Assembly (NCBI GenBank): GCA_039519185.1
Contig: CM076847.1
Location: forward strand, 76,905,747 to 76,969,746
Source of the DNA: Astragalus membranaceus
Lineage: Eukaryota; Streptophyta; Magnoliopsida; Fabales; Fabaceae
Reading direction: 5' to 3'
Length of the DNA: 64,000 bases
In this document: piece by piece, positions 1 to 10,609 of the stretch
How the letters are laid out: each line of letters begins with the position of its first letter
Position numbering within the stretch: the stretch's first letter is position 1
Program-made: the position numbers and the translations under genes
The notes under the pieces: model-generated
Database searches by the model: none
What the model was told of the DNA's origin: nothing
Seen by the model: the letters and a program-made list of their open reading frames with translations, nothing else

Positions 1-2
1 CA

Positions 3-873
3 TTTCAACTTTGTTTGTCTAACTTAGAAGAAATTCTCAGAAGATGTGAGGAAACAAATTTAGTGCTCAATTGGGAGAAGTGTCATTTCATGGTACAAGA
101 CGGCATTGTGTTGGGCCATAAAGTGTCAAAGAAAGGTCTTGAAGTGGATAAGGCCAAGATTGAGGTTATTGAAAAACTATCACCTCCAACAACTGTCAAA
201 GGAATTAGGGGCTTCTTAGGCCATGCATGCTTCTATAGAAGATTTATCAAAGATTTTTCAAAAATACCCAAGCCATTATGTGTACTTTTACAACATGATG
301 CACCATTCAACTTTGATGAGTCTTGCATGGAAGCATTTCAAAAACTCAAAAAAGCATTGGTAACAGCACCAGTGATTATTACACCAGACTGGAGCAAGCC
401 CTTTGAATTAATGTGTGGTGCTAGTGACTTTGCTGTGGGAGCTGTCCTAGGGCAAAGGTATGATTAAATATTTCATTCTATCTATTATGCTGGCAAAACA
501 TTGATTGAAGCTCAAATGAATTATACTGTAACAGAAAAAGAACTATTAGCAGTGGTTTTTGAATTTGACAAATTTAGATCTTACTTGGTTGGTACCAAAG
601 TTATTGTTTATACTGATCATTCTACCATCAAATATTTAATTTCTAAGAAAGATGCAAAACCAATGTTAATAAGATGGGTTCTCCTCCTTCAAGAATTTGA
701 TCTTAAAATCAGAGACAAAAAGGGGGTGGAGAGCCACGTTGCTGACCATTTATCTAGACATGAAAGTGAAGGAACAGGTACAAAGGAAGGAAAAATCAAG
801 GAAAGTTTTCCTGATGGAAAACAGTTAGCAATTGCTTTGACAGCACCCAGTGCTCCTGCACCTGGTGCAGGTG
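3..873 (+). pseudogene. Retrotransposon pol: C-terminal reverse transcriptase and RNase H
   Basis: The open frame enters from the left edge. It carries the end of the RT domain (thumb and connection region with FLGHACFYRRFIKDFS), then RNase H landmarks: FELMCGASDFAVGAVLGQ, TVTEKELLAVVFEFDKFRSY and VYTDHSTIKYL. An in-frame TAA at 465-467 separates two stretches that share the same frame, so one base change has stopped translation inside RNase H. The frame is then cut at 873 by an inserted LTR and continues in register at 3336. The RT catalytic YxDD lies upstream of the window. Confidence 0.88.
869..873. repeat. Left target-site duplication AGGTG of solo LTR
   Basis: AGGTG directly precedes the TGTAACACC terminus and is repeated at 3331-3335 after the TGTTACA terminus. 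The 5-bp length is what Ty3/gypsy integrases produce. Confidence 0.9.
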
Positions 874-1309
874 TGTAACACCCCGGTATTTTTATCAAGT
901 AAAAATACCTAAGTGCACCATTCTTTTAACATCAGAGATATAATTCCTGTTTGAATACTGAACACCACTATTAAAATTTTCACTGAATAACAACAGAACA
1001 GTCTTAAACATAAATAAGACCATAAACCATCAGTGAAATACAGTGTTCAATATCGTACAAGAAAGCGGAAATAAATACATAACGCTAAAGACAAAATGTC
1101 TTGATACACAGATAACAAGGGAAAACATAAACTTAAGCATAAAGCTAAATCTTCAGCCACCGTCCGAGTTCCACCTACTCGTGCTTCCTGGATTTCCACT
1201 TTCTCTGCTTCTCTGTAAAACAACAACATATAAACAGTGAGATACAATCTCAGTGAGTTCTACTGAGACCCCTACTAACACTCGCGGTCCAGTTTTAACA
1301 CGTTTTTAA

Positions 1310-1585
1310 CTCAAGACGGCATCGACTGCGCGAACGCTAACTCCCGATGAACCGCATTATTTTACACATAGCATTCCACCGACTGCCCCAAGACTAATCC
1401 CGGCGAATCTGCTATAACTCAAGGCGTCACCGACTGCCCCAAGACTAATCCCGGCGAACCACACTACACAATAACAGTAACGTACCACCGACTGCCCCAA
1501 GACTAATCCCGGTGAACGTTACTCAATACTCTTTGACACACCACCGACTGCCCCAAGACTAATCCCGGCGAACCCCTTACCAATA
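1310..1585. repeat. Minisatellite inside solo LTR, about five units of 50-60 bp
   Basis: The core ACCGACTGCCCCAAGACTAA followed by TCCCGGCGAA recurs four times almost exactly, with a diverged first copy (CGACTGCGCGAACGCTAACT). The copies are separated by variable AT-rich spacers. Confidence 0.85.
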
Positions 1586-2115
1586 ATAGTTTCACTATTG
1601 GCCTCGGAGCCTAGGGTAGGGGATCATGACTGCCCCTCCTAGTATGTCAACATGGGTCGTCACCCAAACCCGATATATATTAAATATATCTACACTCGAT
1701 GACCTGTTAGCTCACCTATACTCAATGAACAGTTAGTCCATCTACATTTGACCGTTAATCGAACATAATACCCGCATTGGGCCGCTCCCTATAATCGATA
1801 TAATATATATATCGTGAATCGTAGACCGGTTTAGACGAATAAATAATAATCATCCCGCGTCAGTTATACCATACCATGTAGGACTCATAGTCCGCTTTAT
1901 TATTGATAAAACATATCCGCACACGTATGCTATTATTCGGTTTTTCGAGACAATTTCAATTTCGAAAGTATTTTATAAAACCCTTTTGAAACATACCCAA
2001 AAATTATGGCACTATAGGCCTAAGATCATTATAGAAGGGTTAGGAAAGGATTAGGACAGGATTGGAATCGATCGGGATCGTTTCGGGCAAGTTTGGAAAA
2101 TTTGGACAGAACACA

Positions 2116-2230
2116 GCGCACGGTCCGTGCTCCCAGACGCACGGGTCGTGCGCCCTGTAAGTCATCTTTGAAAAACACACACCGAAAGGGGCGCACGGTC
2201 TGTGCGCCTGGGACGTACGGGTCGTGCGCT
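2116..2230. repeat. GC-rich self-complementary word cluster in LTR
   Basis: GCGCACGGTCCGTGC, GCACGGGTCGTGCGC, GCGCACGGTCTGTGCGC and ACGGGTCGTGCGC lie within 115 bp. Each is nearly its own reverse complement. Related words occur in the LTRs at 30326-30590 and 37563-37680. Confidence 0.75.
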
Positions 2231-3330
2231 TTTGACAGCACTGAATTTTATCCCGTTTTCGCATTTTTGTCGTTCCGATCAATTCCGATACCTGTTCCAG
2301 TCGAATCCCAACATAAAAACAGTCCAAATACATATTCAAACAACAATGATCTTCAATCAAGCAATCCAAAAACCGATTGGACCTAAAACGTGATTTTCGT
2401 ACAAAATACTTTTTCAACACGAATCAAACCGAAACACATTTCACAAATTATGTTTAATAATTCAAAAACCTAAACGTGAGTAAAACTCACCCTTGAAGCG
2501 TGAGCCACGAGCGAGCCGAAATCACCGAGTAACCACACGAACGCTCCCCGCTCCGGCGACACCCAATCCGCTTCCAAAGCTTTCCACTCGATCGCGAAAC
2601 CTCTTTTTGACCGAAATACCGAATCTCTCGAAATCTTTCCTGAACACTATTCATCTTCTTCTTCAACCTCAAGCCACTATTCACACCTAACCTCAAATCT
2701 TGATTTTCAATTCTAACCCAATCAAACCTTGATTCTTTCACTCCAAGCTAGTACCCAAGCCTCCATTTGAACTCCTTTAACCTTCAAACCGCTTTATTGA
2801 AGAAGATAGCTCCAAGACCTCTCCTTTTCCTTCTAATTTCGAAAATGGCAAAGTGAGAGAGAGTGAGTTGATCACGTTGATGTTGGTACCAAATCGAAGA
2901 GGGAGTAACGCTGAACGTTTTTCGTGTTGGAAGGAAGTCGTTTTGATGAACCGAAACCTTCCCTTTTTCCTCTTCTTCCTCCTTACCCTTTCTTTTCTCT
3001 TCTTTTCTTTTTCCTCTCTGTTTCTCTTCTCTCTGTCTCTCGCTGCCTTCTTCTTTCTTTTCTTTCTTTTAATTCTTTTCTCCCTTTTAACACACACACA
3101 TATATTTATTTATTTATTTAATATATAAGCTATAACGTGGTCTAATTACCATATTGATCTAAATCTCTTATTTCGATTCCAAAACTTCCTTGACCCGTAT
3201 TATCCGGGTAACGATCCGATGGCAACCAATAAATAATTTTAGCACTCAATAAATTTACCAGTCAAGTACTAAATTAATTTAATTGGGTTAACATCCAAAT
3301 AATTCGGCTAATTATTTTGAGGATGTTACA

Positions 3331-3335
3331 AGGTG
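3331..3335. repeat. Right target-site duplication AGGTG of solo LTR
   Basis: Matches 869-873 exactly. Removing the LTR and one copy of AGGTG leaves the host pol reading frame uninterrupted. Confidence 0.9.
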
Positions 3336-4639
3336 CATCTAATGCAGCTGCACCGTGGTTTGCTGACATAGTTAACTTCCTTGTGAGCAAGGTGGTACCA
3401 GTGGATATGACGTACCAACAAAGAAGGAGATTCTTCCACATAGTCAAGCAATACTATTGGGATGATCCTTTTCTCTACAAGATGTGTGGTGATCAGTTAA
3501 TATGGAAATGCATCCATGAAGAGGAACAGCATGCAGTGCTCCTGCACTGGCATGCTGCACCATATGGAGGTCTCTTTGGAAGCACCAGAACAGCAGCTAA
3601 GGTATTACAGTCAGGTTATTATTGGCCTACTTTGTTCAAAGATGCATATTTAATGGTCAAAACTTGTAACAAATGTCAAAGGGCGGGTAATATTTCTGAA
3701 AGACATGAAATGCCTAGAACCCATATTTTAGAAATTGAACTTTTTGATGTATGGGGCATGGATTTCATGGGTCCTTTTCCACCTTCTTTTAGCAATCAAT
3801 ATATCTTAGTAGCTGTTGATTATGTGTCCAAATGGGTAGAGGCAGTAGCATTACCAAATAATGATGCCAAGTCAGTTAGTAAATTTCTTCAAAGAAACAT
3901 TTTAACTAGATTTGGCACCCCAAGAGCAATCATCAATGATGAAGGCTCACATTTTTGCAACAAACTTATTGAAAATCTTCTTGCTAAATATGGGGTAAAA
4001 CACAAACTTGCTACAGCCTACCACCCTCAAACAAGTGGACAAGCTGAGTTATCCAATAGGGAAGTTAAAAGAATGCTTGAAAAAATGGTTGGACCAACAA
4101 GAAAAGATTGGTCTTTACACTTAGATGAAGCATTATGGGCATATAGGACAGCATACAAGACACTCTTAGGTATGTCTCCCTATAGGATAGTCTATGGCAA
4201 GGCATGCCACCTGCCTGTGGAGTTAAAAAACAAGTCATATTGGGCTATCAAAAAGCTCAATTTTTGTCTTAATAAAGCAGGTGCATCAAGGCTTTTGGAA
4301 CTTAATGAATTAGAAGAAATAAGGCAATTCTCTTATGAGAATGCTGAAATTTACAAAGAAAAAACAAAAGCTTGGCATGATCAAAGAATACAAAGAAGAG
4401 AACTTATGGAAAGAGGAATGGTCCTACTTTACAATTCCACGTTGAAACTATTCTCTGAAAAACTCAAATCAAGGTGGTCAGGGCCATTTAAACTAGTCAA
4501 GGTGTATCCCCATGGTGCAGTTGATTTGTTTGATCAAACAACAAACACTACCTTCAAAGTAAATGGTCAGAGAGTAAAAATGTACTATGGTGAACATGTG
4601 GTGAGAGGTAAAGTCACCACACATCTTCCAAATCTCTAA
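3336..4639 (+). pseudogene. Retrotransposon pol: integrase (Athila type), C-terminal part
   Basis: This is the continuation of the pol frame after the LTR. It shows the integrase zinc-binding region (HWHAAPYGGLFGSTRTAAKV, then CNKCQ). The catalytic core follows, with D at MDFMGPFPP, D replaced by N-D in IINDEGSHFC, and the E region after TAYHPQTSGQAELSNRE. Then comes an Athila-like tail (MSPYRIVYGKACHLPVE) ending in VNGQRVKMYYG. The usual second catalytic motif is SD(N/G)GSHF; here it reads NDEGSHF, so the aspartate is kept. This stretch is open to a TAA at 4637-4639, but the polyprotein is dead upstream. Confidence 0.9.
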
Positions 4640-5561
4640 TTCAAAGAGATAGTCAGGCTGAAAGACTCTTAAATCAAGCGCTCGTGGGAGGCAACCCATG
4701 ATTTTGAATTACTAATTATGTTCTTTTTGTTCAGTTTTATGTTTTAAAGTATTTTGTAGGAAAACAGGTGAAGGAATTCCTGATGCAGCTGCATCCAGTG
4801 CATCCGCATTGCCCTATATCCAATGCTCCTGCATCAACTCAACATCACACTTAGATGAAAAAGTTTCAAACTGCCAGCACATCAAGGCATAATCAGAGGA
4901 GTTAAGGCTAAGGAAGTACGCTGTCTTGCTTAAGGGTGCACGTGTCAACATGCATGCGATACCACTTAGCCACAACGGTCACATTGGCCATCAAATCAAA
5001 ACCCACTCAAGCTTATTCACAACCTATAACCTCCATTTCGATTAAACCAAAGTTACCGCTTCTCTCACAATTAAACTTTCTCTCTCAAACAGCAAACTTT
5101 CACAAAACCAACAATTTCCAAAACCTAAAGCACTCGTCTTCAACCTCAGAAATCAAAGTTTCATTTTCAGAAATCAAACGCAGAAATATGACGCAAACAA
5201 GCTACAAGCATAAATTCTGGCAAGGGTTCAATCAGTGCTGCTGCATCAACAAGGCAAGCATCAAGGAAAACCACTAATATCCCTGCTTCAGTAACCCCTG
5301 AGAATGCACATTTCTGGCAAATGGAGCTACTACCAGAATAAGGCTACAATCTGAAGAAGGCTCATCCATCATTCTCATCAACTGTAGCAAATCTTCAATG
5401 AGACTCATTCATTCAACATAGAGGATCATTTGTGGAGCAAGTGGTAAGGGAATTCTATATATGATGGGATTCCTGACCCTATGGAAGGTAAGCCTATGTA
5501 CTATTCTCTAGTTAGAGGTAGAAGGGCAATGTTTGAGCCTAGATGAATCAATGATCATTAC
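4640..5561 (+). other. Spacer between pol and env-like region of the Athila element
   Basis: No supported gene. The stretch after pol contains GATGCAGCTGCAT and GCTCCTGCATC words at 4783-4832 and again near 5230. A 113-codon open stretch at 4936-5277 has no recognisable domain. Confidence 0.5.
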
Positions 5562-6118
5562 ATGCTGCCTTATAATGGAAATGAGTTTGAGGAAAAATCT
5601 GAAAAATTTGGCAAGAAGGAGATGACTAAGATAAAGTCTAGGATAGCTGATAGAAATGCTGAATGGGATAAATTTACCATTTTTGAGTTCAAATTGAAAA
5701 GTAGATACATCATTAATGAACTAGGAAATTGGCATTTGTTCATTGCTGCATCAATTCTCCCTACACCACACACATACACCCTCTCAAAAGAAAGATTGAT
5801 CCTCATGGATTCAATCTTAACAGAAAGTATTGTGGATATAGGAAAACTCATTGCTAGAGAAATCCTAAGTTGTAGAGGAACAAAACAAGAGGCTTTTTAT
5901 TCTTTCCATGTTTGATAACTGAGTTATGCATCAAAACTGGGGTGCCAATTGATGCTAAAGAAGTAAGAAAATTTCCCCTGGTTCTCTCTCTGTTGAATTC
6001 AAGGAAAAAACCAAAACTGTTAAGGAAGCTGCCAGTAGCTCAATGCGGGAGCACTTCATGCACCAGCAACGAGCTATATGGAAATTTTAAAAGGAACAAT
6101 TTGATTGGCTACATTTAA
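5562..6118 (+). pseudogene. Env-like region, putative plant transposon protein domain, frameshifted
   Basis: Translation from 5562 shows AEWDKFTIFE, then NWHLFIAASILPTPHTYTLS, ERLILMDSILTESIVDIGKL and IAREIL. This is the layout of the domain called putative plant transposon protein, found downstream of pol in Athila-type elements. The frame stops at 5915. The expected continuation (ITELCIKTGVPID) is in another frame from 5912, so a frameshift lies at about 5912. A second shift is needed to join the next ORF at 6139. The function of this region is unknown; an envelope role was proposed for the family but is not visible here. Confidence 0.7.
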
Positions 6119-6138
6119 GGTTTCAGGAGATTTCTAAT

Positions 6139-7356
6139 GTGGAAACACATGTTGAAGCTCCAATATTTCCTAATTGGGTTCTGCAAATATCAGATGGGGA
6201 AGAGGAAGAAGAATTTGAGGAAGAAGAAATTGAAGAAAAGGAGATTGTGGAAAAAGAGGTAAGACCAAAGAAAAAGGGAGTGAGTATGAAACAGAAGAAG
6301 GAGAAGAGAAAGTTATTTGAGGAAGAACCAGAACTGCAGAGTGAGGAAATAGAAGACAGTGAGGAGGATGAAGAGGCTAAAGAGGCAGTCAAGGAGATAG
6401 AGAAGGATGTTGAGGAAGATGAAACAGAGAGTGAGGAGGAGAGTGATAAATCTGAAGGAGATGTGATCATGGAGGATGCTCCAAGAAAGAAGTATGCCAC
6501 CACAATCCAAACCCCACCCTCTGAAACCACAAACCAACCATCACAAACATCCATCCCTACATCCCCACCACCAGTACAAGCCCCACCCAAATCCCCGACA
6601 CCACCCCATAATCAATCCCCACAAATTAACCCCCCACCCAAATCACCTACCAAAACACCAATCACACCATCACCACCACCCTATACCACCCAATCAGAAC
6701 CAACACATGGAACCACCACCAGTGATCCATCCCCTACAATTCCAGAAAAACAACCAGAATCACCACCTGCTGCTATTGAACCCATTATTGCTCCTACTAA
6801 CACTACATTTGTTAGTTTAAATGAAACTTTGCAGGTCATTCAAGAAGAACCAGAAACAGAAGCAGAAAAGACAAACTCTGGTGAAAAGACATCAGAAGGA
6901 GAACCTGTGCAGATGTCAACTGATGCACCTGCATTTGATGTAGGTGCATCGCAGCCAATCTCAACTGTTACTATCATTCCTGCCAACAAAAATGCCACAC
7001 TGAAAATTGTCTTAGAACAACTTGGGGCCAAAAGACGTGAAGAAATGATGGCTACACAAACATCATTTGTAGGTACAGTGAAGATTGCTGCTGAGGTTGC
7101 CACATATGTCATGGAGACCCTAACTGAAGAAGAGCCACTTGTTGAGCAAATTGTTGCAGAAAAGACTGATGCAGGAGCACCTGATGCACCTGCATCCCAA
7201 AAACCTGAAGAACCAGCAACAACCACAGAAGTAGCTGATGCAAATGCATCTGGTGCAGGTGCACCAAAAGATGAGGAGCACAAGAAGAAGCAGAAGGTCA
7301 AGCACATACCAGTGAGGTCAAGCTCAAGGCTCAGGAGTGGAGCCAAGAAACAGTAA
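6139..7356 (+). CDS. Acidic, proline-rich env-like ORF of Athila element (405 codons)
   Basis: This open stretch begins at a GTG and the frame is open upstream, so it is probably the C-terminal part of a longer broken env-like ORF. Roughly residues 15-110 are extremely Glu-rich, with Lys patches. About residues 115-215 are Pro/Thr/Ser-rich. The rest is low complexity, with Asp-Ala-Pro-Ala and Gly-Ala-Gly-Ala-Pro repeats encoded by the recurring TGCACCTGCAT-type words. The C-terminus is basic (KKKQKVKHIPVRSSSRLRS). I see no signal peptide or convincing membrane segment. It is not a host gene, and no function can be assigned. Confidence 0.6.
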   Translation: METHVEAPIFPNWVLQISDGEEEEEFEEEEIEEKEIVEKEVRPKKKGVSMKQKKEKRKLFEEEPELQSEEIEDSEEDEEAKEAVKEIEKDVEEDETESEEESDKSEGDVIMEDAPRKKYATTIQTPPSETTNQPSQTSIPTSPPPVQAPPKSPTPPHNQSPQINPPPKSPTKTPITPSPPPYTTQSEPTHGTTTSDPSPTIPEKQPESPPAAIEPIIAPTNTTFVSLNETLQVIQEEPETEAEKTNSGEKTSEGEPVQMSTDAPAFDVGASQPISTVTIIPANKNATLKIVLEQLGAKRREEMMATQTSFVGTVKIAAEVATYVMETLTEEEPLVEQIVAEKTDAGAPDAPASQKPEEPATTTEVADANASGAGAPKDEEHKKKQKVKHIPVRSSSRLRSGAKKQ

Positions 7357-8764
7357 ACTTTTAATGTTGTTATAACCATTTTGCTATTAGTACTAGAGGT
7401 TATTCTATTTTGCACTATCCTACTTTGTACTAACCCCTCTCCCCATTTTTGAAAAACTGTTTTGAACTTCAAATCGTAGTGAGGACACTACTCAACTGTA
7501 AGTTGGGGGGAGCAGTTTATATATATGCGTGTTTGTTTTTATCTGATGTTAGATATGTGTTTTATCTGTTCGAATATATGATAGATGTAGTTATATATTA
7601 GTATTAGATGTACTTAACAAAGTAGAAGGAAATGCATTTAACTATTTTTAAAAGTGACACTTCTCTTTTTAAAAATAGTAGGTGTATTAATTCTGTTTTA
7701 GTATAAAAAGTTCAAGTAGGATTTTATAGTTTTTGAAGCATGATCAGCTTAGAATCTTTCACAACAAAACAAATACATCTCTTTGATCTGATTTTTAATG
7801 ATGAAAGAAAGAAATAGAAAGAAGCCTGGTTTTTCTCAAATGACCAATTTTATTATAGCTTCTACACGTCAAAACTGAGTTTTAGAAAAGAACCTTGCTA
7901 TTTAGAAAACAATCTGGTGCAAAAGAAATTGTTCGTAAGCCAAGATTAATTTGCCAAATTTTTACTAAAAATTTAGAATAGCATAAGAATTAAGTTTGGG
8001 GGTGGTTCAATGAAAATTAAGGCTGAGTATGAAGAATTTAGAGAAATCAATGCCATAGGTTTATTAAAAGTACTACAAGTACCAAAGTTGTTGTAAAAAT
8101 AGCTATATTTGCCTGAATCAAAAACTGTACCCGTTCCAATAATGCATTAGAAAAAGAAGAAAAATACAAAAAGAAAAAGAAAAGAAAAACAAAGAAAAAA
8201 ATGCAAAAGAGGGTCAGTGAGGAGGACAATATAAGCTAAAAAGTCACGTATGTAGTCTCAATGCATGAGCACTCAATGCTCCCGCATTACAGAAATACGA
8301 TGCTCCTGCACTCAATGAATCTGCATCAAGAAAAACCACCAAAAATAGGAAATAGTGCATTGACTCAACAGTTTTTTAAATCCTCAAAATCAAAGCCCTT
8401 TGTTGTGCTTAGAACCCCCCAATACTTGAGGAAGTGGTTAGTCTATTCCATCTTTTGAAAAATCTTTAGCTTGACCAAACGTGAACTAAGTTTTTCAAAG
8501 ACTAAGAGAACCTTTTTACTTAGTTTTTGGAACTAATCTAGACTCAGTGGGCACACACACTCACACAAATAAATAGTAATAACTTTGGATGTTTTGAGAA
8601 CAAAGGCTTAAAGAAAAAGTCCTGAAAAATGAAGTTCATAGAGTGCGTCATTTAAAAAAAATTTAGAAAGAAATTAGCTGATTTGTTCTTCTTAATTATG
8701 AAATTCTTGTTTGTGATTTCTTTGTCATTACTTGAGGACAAGCAATGGCTTAAATTTGGGGGTG
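7357..8764 (+). other. Athila 3' untranslated region with polypurine tracts
   Basis: No coding domain. Purine-rich tracts occur at 7501-7514 (AAGTTGGGGGGAGC), 7992-8005 (TAAGTTTGGGGGTGG) and 8751-8764. An A-rich stretch lies at 8150-8210, and TGCTCCTGCA-type words lie at 8262-8325. Confidence 0.6.
8750..8764 (+). promoter_or_regulatory. Polypurine tract preceding 3' LTR
   Basis: CTTAAATTTGGGGGTG lies immediately before the LTR start TGATAACTC. This is the normal plus-strand priming position. Confidence 0.75.
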
Positions 8765-10027
8765 TGATAACTCTATTTTATATAGAGTTATTTACACATC
8801 TAAACCTAAATAATTGCTCAGTTCTAAGTAAAAATATATAGTAAATATAGTTTTATAAATAAAATAACAACATTCAAAGTTAAAAGAGGGTTATGCATAT
8901 AACTTAGCATCTTGCATATATTTTGGTATTTTTGATGTGTTTGTTCACTGCACCTGCATGTGATGCCCCTGCATTAGCAATTCAACAATGCACCTACATT
9001 GGATGCACCTTCACTCAAAACAGATTACAATACTTGAAGAAATTCTAGAACATCAAGATGCTCATGCACTCAGCTGATGATGTCATGCTTGGTCATGAAA
9101 GCACATGCAAGCACATGCAAGTCACAAATTTCGGCGCCTACCATAAAAGATAGCTTTGAAGAGTCACTCACCTAGGGACACTTGGCCATCCATTAAAGGA
9201 CCTCCCTTCTTGGTTGAGTGGAGGATTTGCATTACTTTTTGGGCTGAAGTGATTAAAGGCAACCCTAACTTTGTTATCAAGCAAACCCTCTTGTGAAGGA
9301 AAGCTCCACTTGAAGCCTATATAAAGACATCCATCTCTCACTTGAAAAATATCATCTAATATCTCTCACCTCTCATTCTCTTGTAAGAAGGCAAGAAAGG
9401 AATTGACAACTCTTTCTTTACTTCCACACAAGTAAGTAGTGCTAGCTGAAAGCAGTGGAGTTGATGCACATGCATTGCTTGGCAATTTCATACAAAGGGA
9501 ACTCCAACTGTGTAAACTCCTACCTTATTGTTTTCCTTTTGTGATATCAAATATATGAATATGATTTATTCAGTTTATATATGTCTTGCAATGTCTAACA
9601 TGAGCTAAATTTCTTTAGTTGCGATGTTCTAACCTTATAATGATCTTTTAAGTAAGTTGTTGTGCTTTTATTTGATGTATGCACTTTAGTTTTTGTGTAA
9701 CACTTCTTTCATCACTTGTTTTAAGGTTGATGGCTTGAAATAAGTAGATTTGTAAAAGCAGACATGGTTTACAATTAAGAACTCAAGAACTAAAAAGGGT
9801 GAGTGTTTTAATAAAGTCTTTGTTAACTTGTTTTAATAAAGAAACCTTTGTTAATTCCATGTTAAGTCCTAGACATAGGATAACATAGTCCTTAGGGTGA
9901 TTCAGTGGGTACTTAAGAGGCAGGAGGGAACTTATTTAGCATGCCTAGACATAGGAAGCTTGTAATGAAACTCTGAAGAAAGTGACTGAAAAGCACATAC
10001 TGATGCCTAGACATAGGAAGCTTGCCA
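8765..10027 (+). mobile_element. Athila LTR, 3' end deleted
   Basis: It begins TGATAACTCTATTTTATATA at the polypurine tract, the same kind of start as the reverse-strand Athila LTR ending near 34312. Its later part, with the recurring phrase CCTAGACATAGGA (9868, 9942, 10003) and GTGACTGAAAAGCACA, also matches that copy. Around 10027 the sequence jumps to the leader before gag, so the last ~270 bp of the LTR and the primer binding site are missing here. A displaced LTR-end fragment (GTGTATACTTGCACA) lies at 10333-10360. Confidence 0.7.
9319..9327 (+). promoter_or_regulatory. Candidate TATA box of Athila LTR
   Basis: TATATAAAG lies inside the LTR about 550 bp from its start, with pyrimidine-rich sequence downstream. 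This suits the retrotransposon promoter, but the start site is not shown. Confidence 0.45.
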
Positions 10028-10118
10028 TTAATTTTTTGTTGTTTAGATATATAGTAAATTAGTGTTTATTACTCTTGTATTTTGTTTCTGAATGCAGGAG
10101 CACAGGTTGCTCTAGCAT

Positions 10119-10320
10119 ATGCACAGGGCCAAATCACCAGAATTTAGATTAGATCCTGAAATAGAAATAAGATTTAGGAAGTTGCTTAGACTCCAGAAAC
10201 AAAGACTCCAAAGCTACAGAAATACAATGTCTCAACAAGGAGAAGGAGAAAGATCTAGACCAGGTTCAATTAGAGGATCAGTTAGAGGTGGACCTGGCTC
10301 ACATCATGAACTTGAGGATG
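10119..10320 (+). pseudogene. N-terminal fragment of Athila gag
   Basis: The frame reads KSPEFRLDPEIEIRFRKLLR and then a Gly/Arg/Ser-rich stretch. The same N-terminus, PPEFELDPEPERRFRRLR, is present on the minus strand at 32599-32817, so the two are gag starts of related elements. After about 10320 the sequence turns into an LTR-end fragment and then U2 spacer, so nothing else of gag remains. Confidence 0.7.
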
Positions 10321-10533
10321 ATCAGTTTGTGACTGTGTATACTTGCACACTTTTTCGCACACCACATTGCACAAGTTTATATGCCAGTCATACTCCTTCC
10401 ATGAGTTAGGAGCACCATTGATGGCCAGTCAAACTCTGAAATTGGAAGAGCGAGCTTGGACCATTTTGTTTTGAAGTTCCAAAGGAAGAATGAATCTGCA
10501 GATTACCATTTGGTGTATTGGTTGTGCATAAGA

Positions 10534-10586
10534 GTCCCACATTGGGCAATCTATAAAGCAGCATAGTGGACTTGACATATAAAAGG
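10534..10586 (+). promoter_or_regulatory. snRNA promoter (USE and TATA) of U2 copy 1
   Basis: GTCCCACATTG at 10534-10544 differs at one position from the plant snRNA upstream element RTCCCACATCG. TATAAAAGG lies at 10578-10586, 33 bp after it and 32 bp before the RNA start. This spacing is typical of plant Pol II snRNA genes. This copy has the best TATA in the array. Confidence 0.75.
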
Positions 10587-10609
10587 ATCAGCGAGAAAAT
10601 GTTCAAGGC

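Larger units (their letters stand above)
874..3330 (-). mobile_element. Solo LTR (Tekay-type family) inserted in Athila pol
   Basis: The 2457-bp block starts TGTAACACCCCGG and ends GGATGTTACA, giving complementary TGTAACA/TGTTACA ends, and is flanked by AGGTG duplications. There is no internal region, so unequal recombination between two LTRs probably removed it. Orientation is taken as minus, because the related LTR at 29184-31670, with the same start and end, belongs to a minus-strand element. It contains a minisatellite (1310-1585), GC-rich self-complementary words (2116-2230) and a pyrimidine-rich stretch near 2950-3070. ORFs inside it have no recognisable domain and I do not regard them as genes. 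Confidence 0.9.
1..10362 (+). mobile_element. Athila-like Ty3/gypsy retrotransposon, decayed and rearranged
   Basis: Plus-strand order is RT/RNase H, integrase, env-like region, polypurine tract, LTR and a piece of gag. The integrase C-terminal signature (YGKACHLPVE, then YWAIKKLNF) and a downstream domain of the putative plant transposon protein type are typical of the Athila lineage. The 5' part lies outside the window. The pol frame has a nonsense codon, the env-like frame is broken, a solo LTR sits inside pol, and the LTR end with its primer binding site is deleted. It is therefore a dead copy. The right edge at about 10362 abuts the U2 array, so the end there is a rearrangement joint and not a normal LTR terminus. 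Confidence 0.85.

Noticed and set aside
1310..1585. Possible CRISPR-like array in the solo LTR
   Set aside because: The units are direct repeats with short variable spacers, but they sit inside a plant LTR with no cas genes, and spacer lengths vary. A minisatellite fits better.
2040..2420. ORFs on both strands in the solo LTR
   Set aside because: They lie in LTR sequence over the GC-rich words and have no recognisable domain.
6476..6820. A His/Pro-rich ORF overlapping the env-like ORF
   Set aside because: It is a frame shadow of the Pro-rich segment, and the other frame is the one that links to the element's gene.
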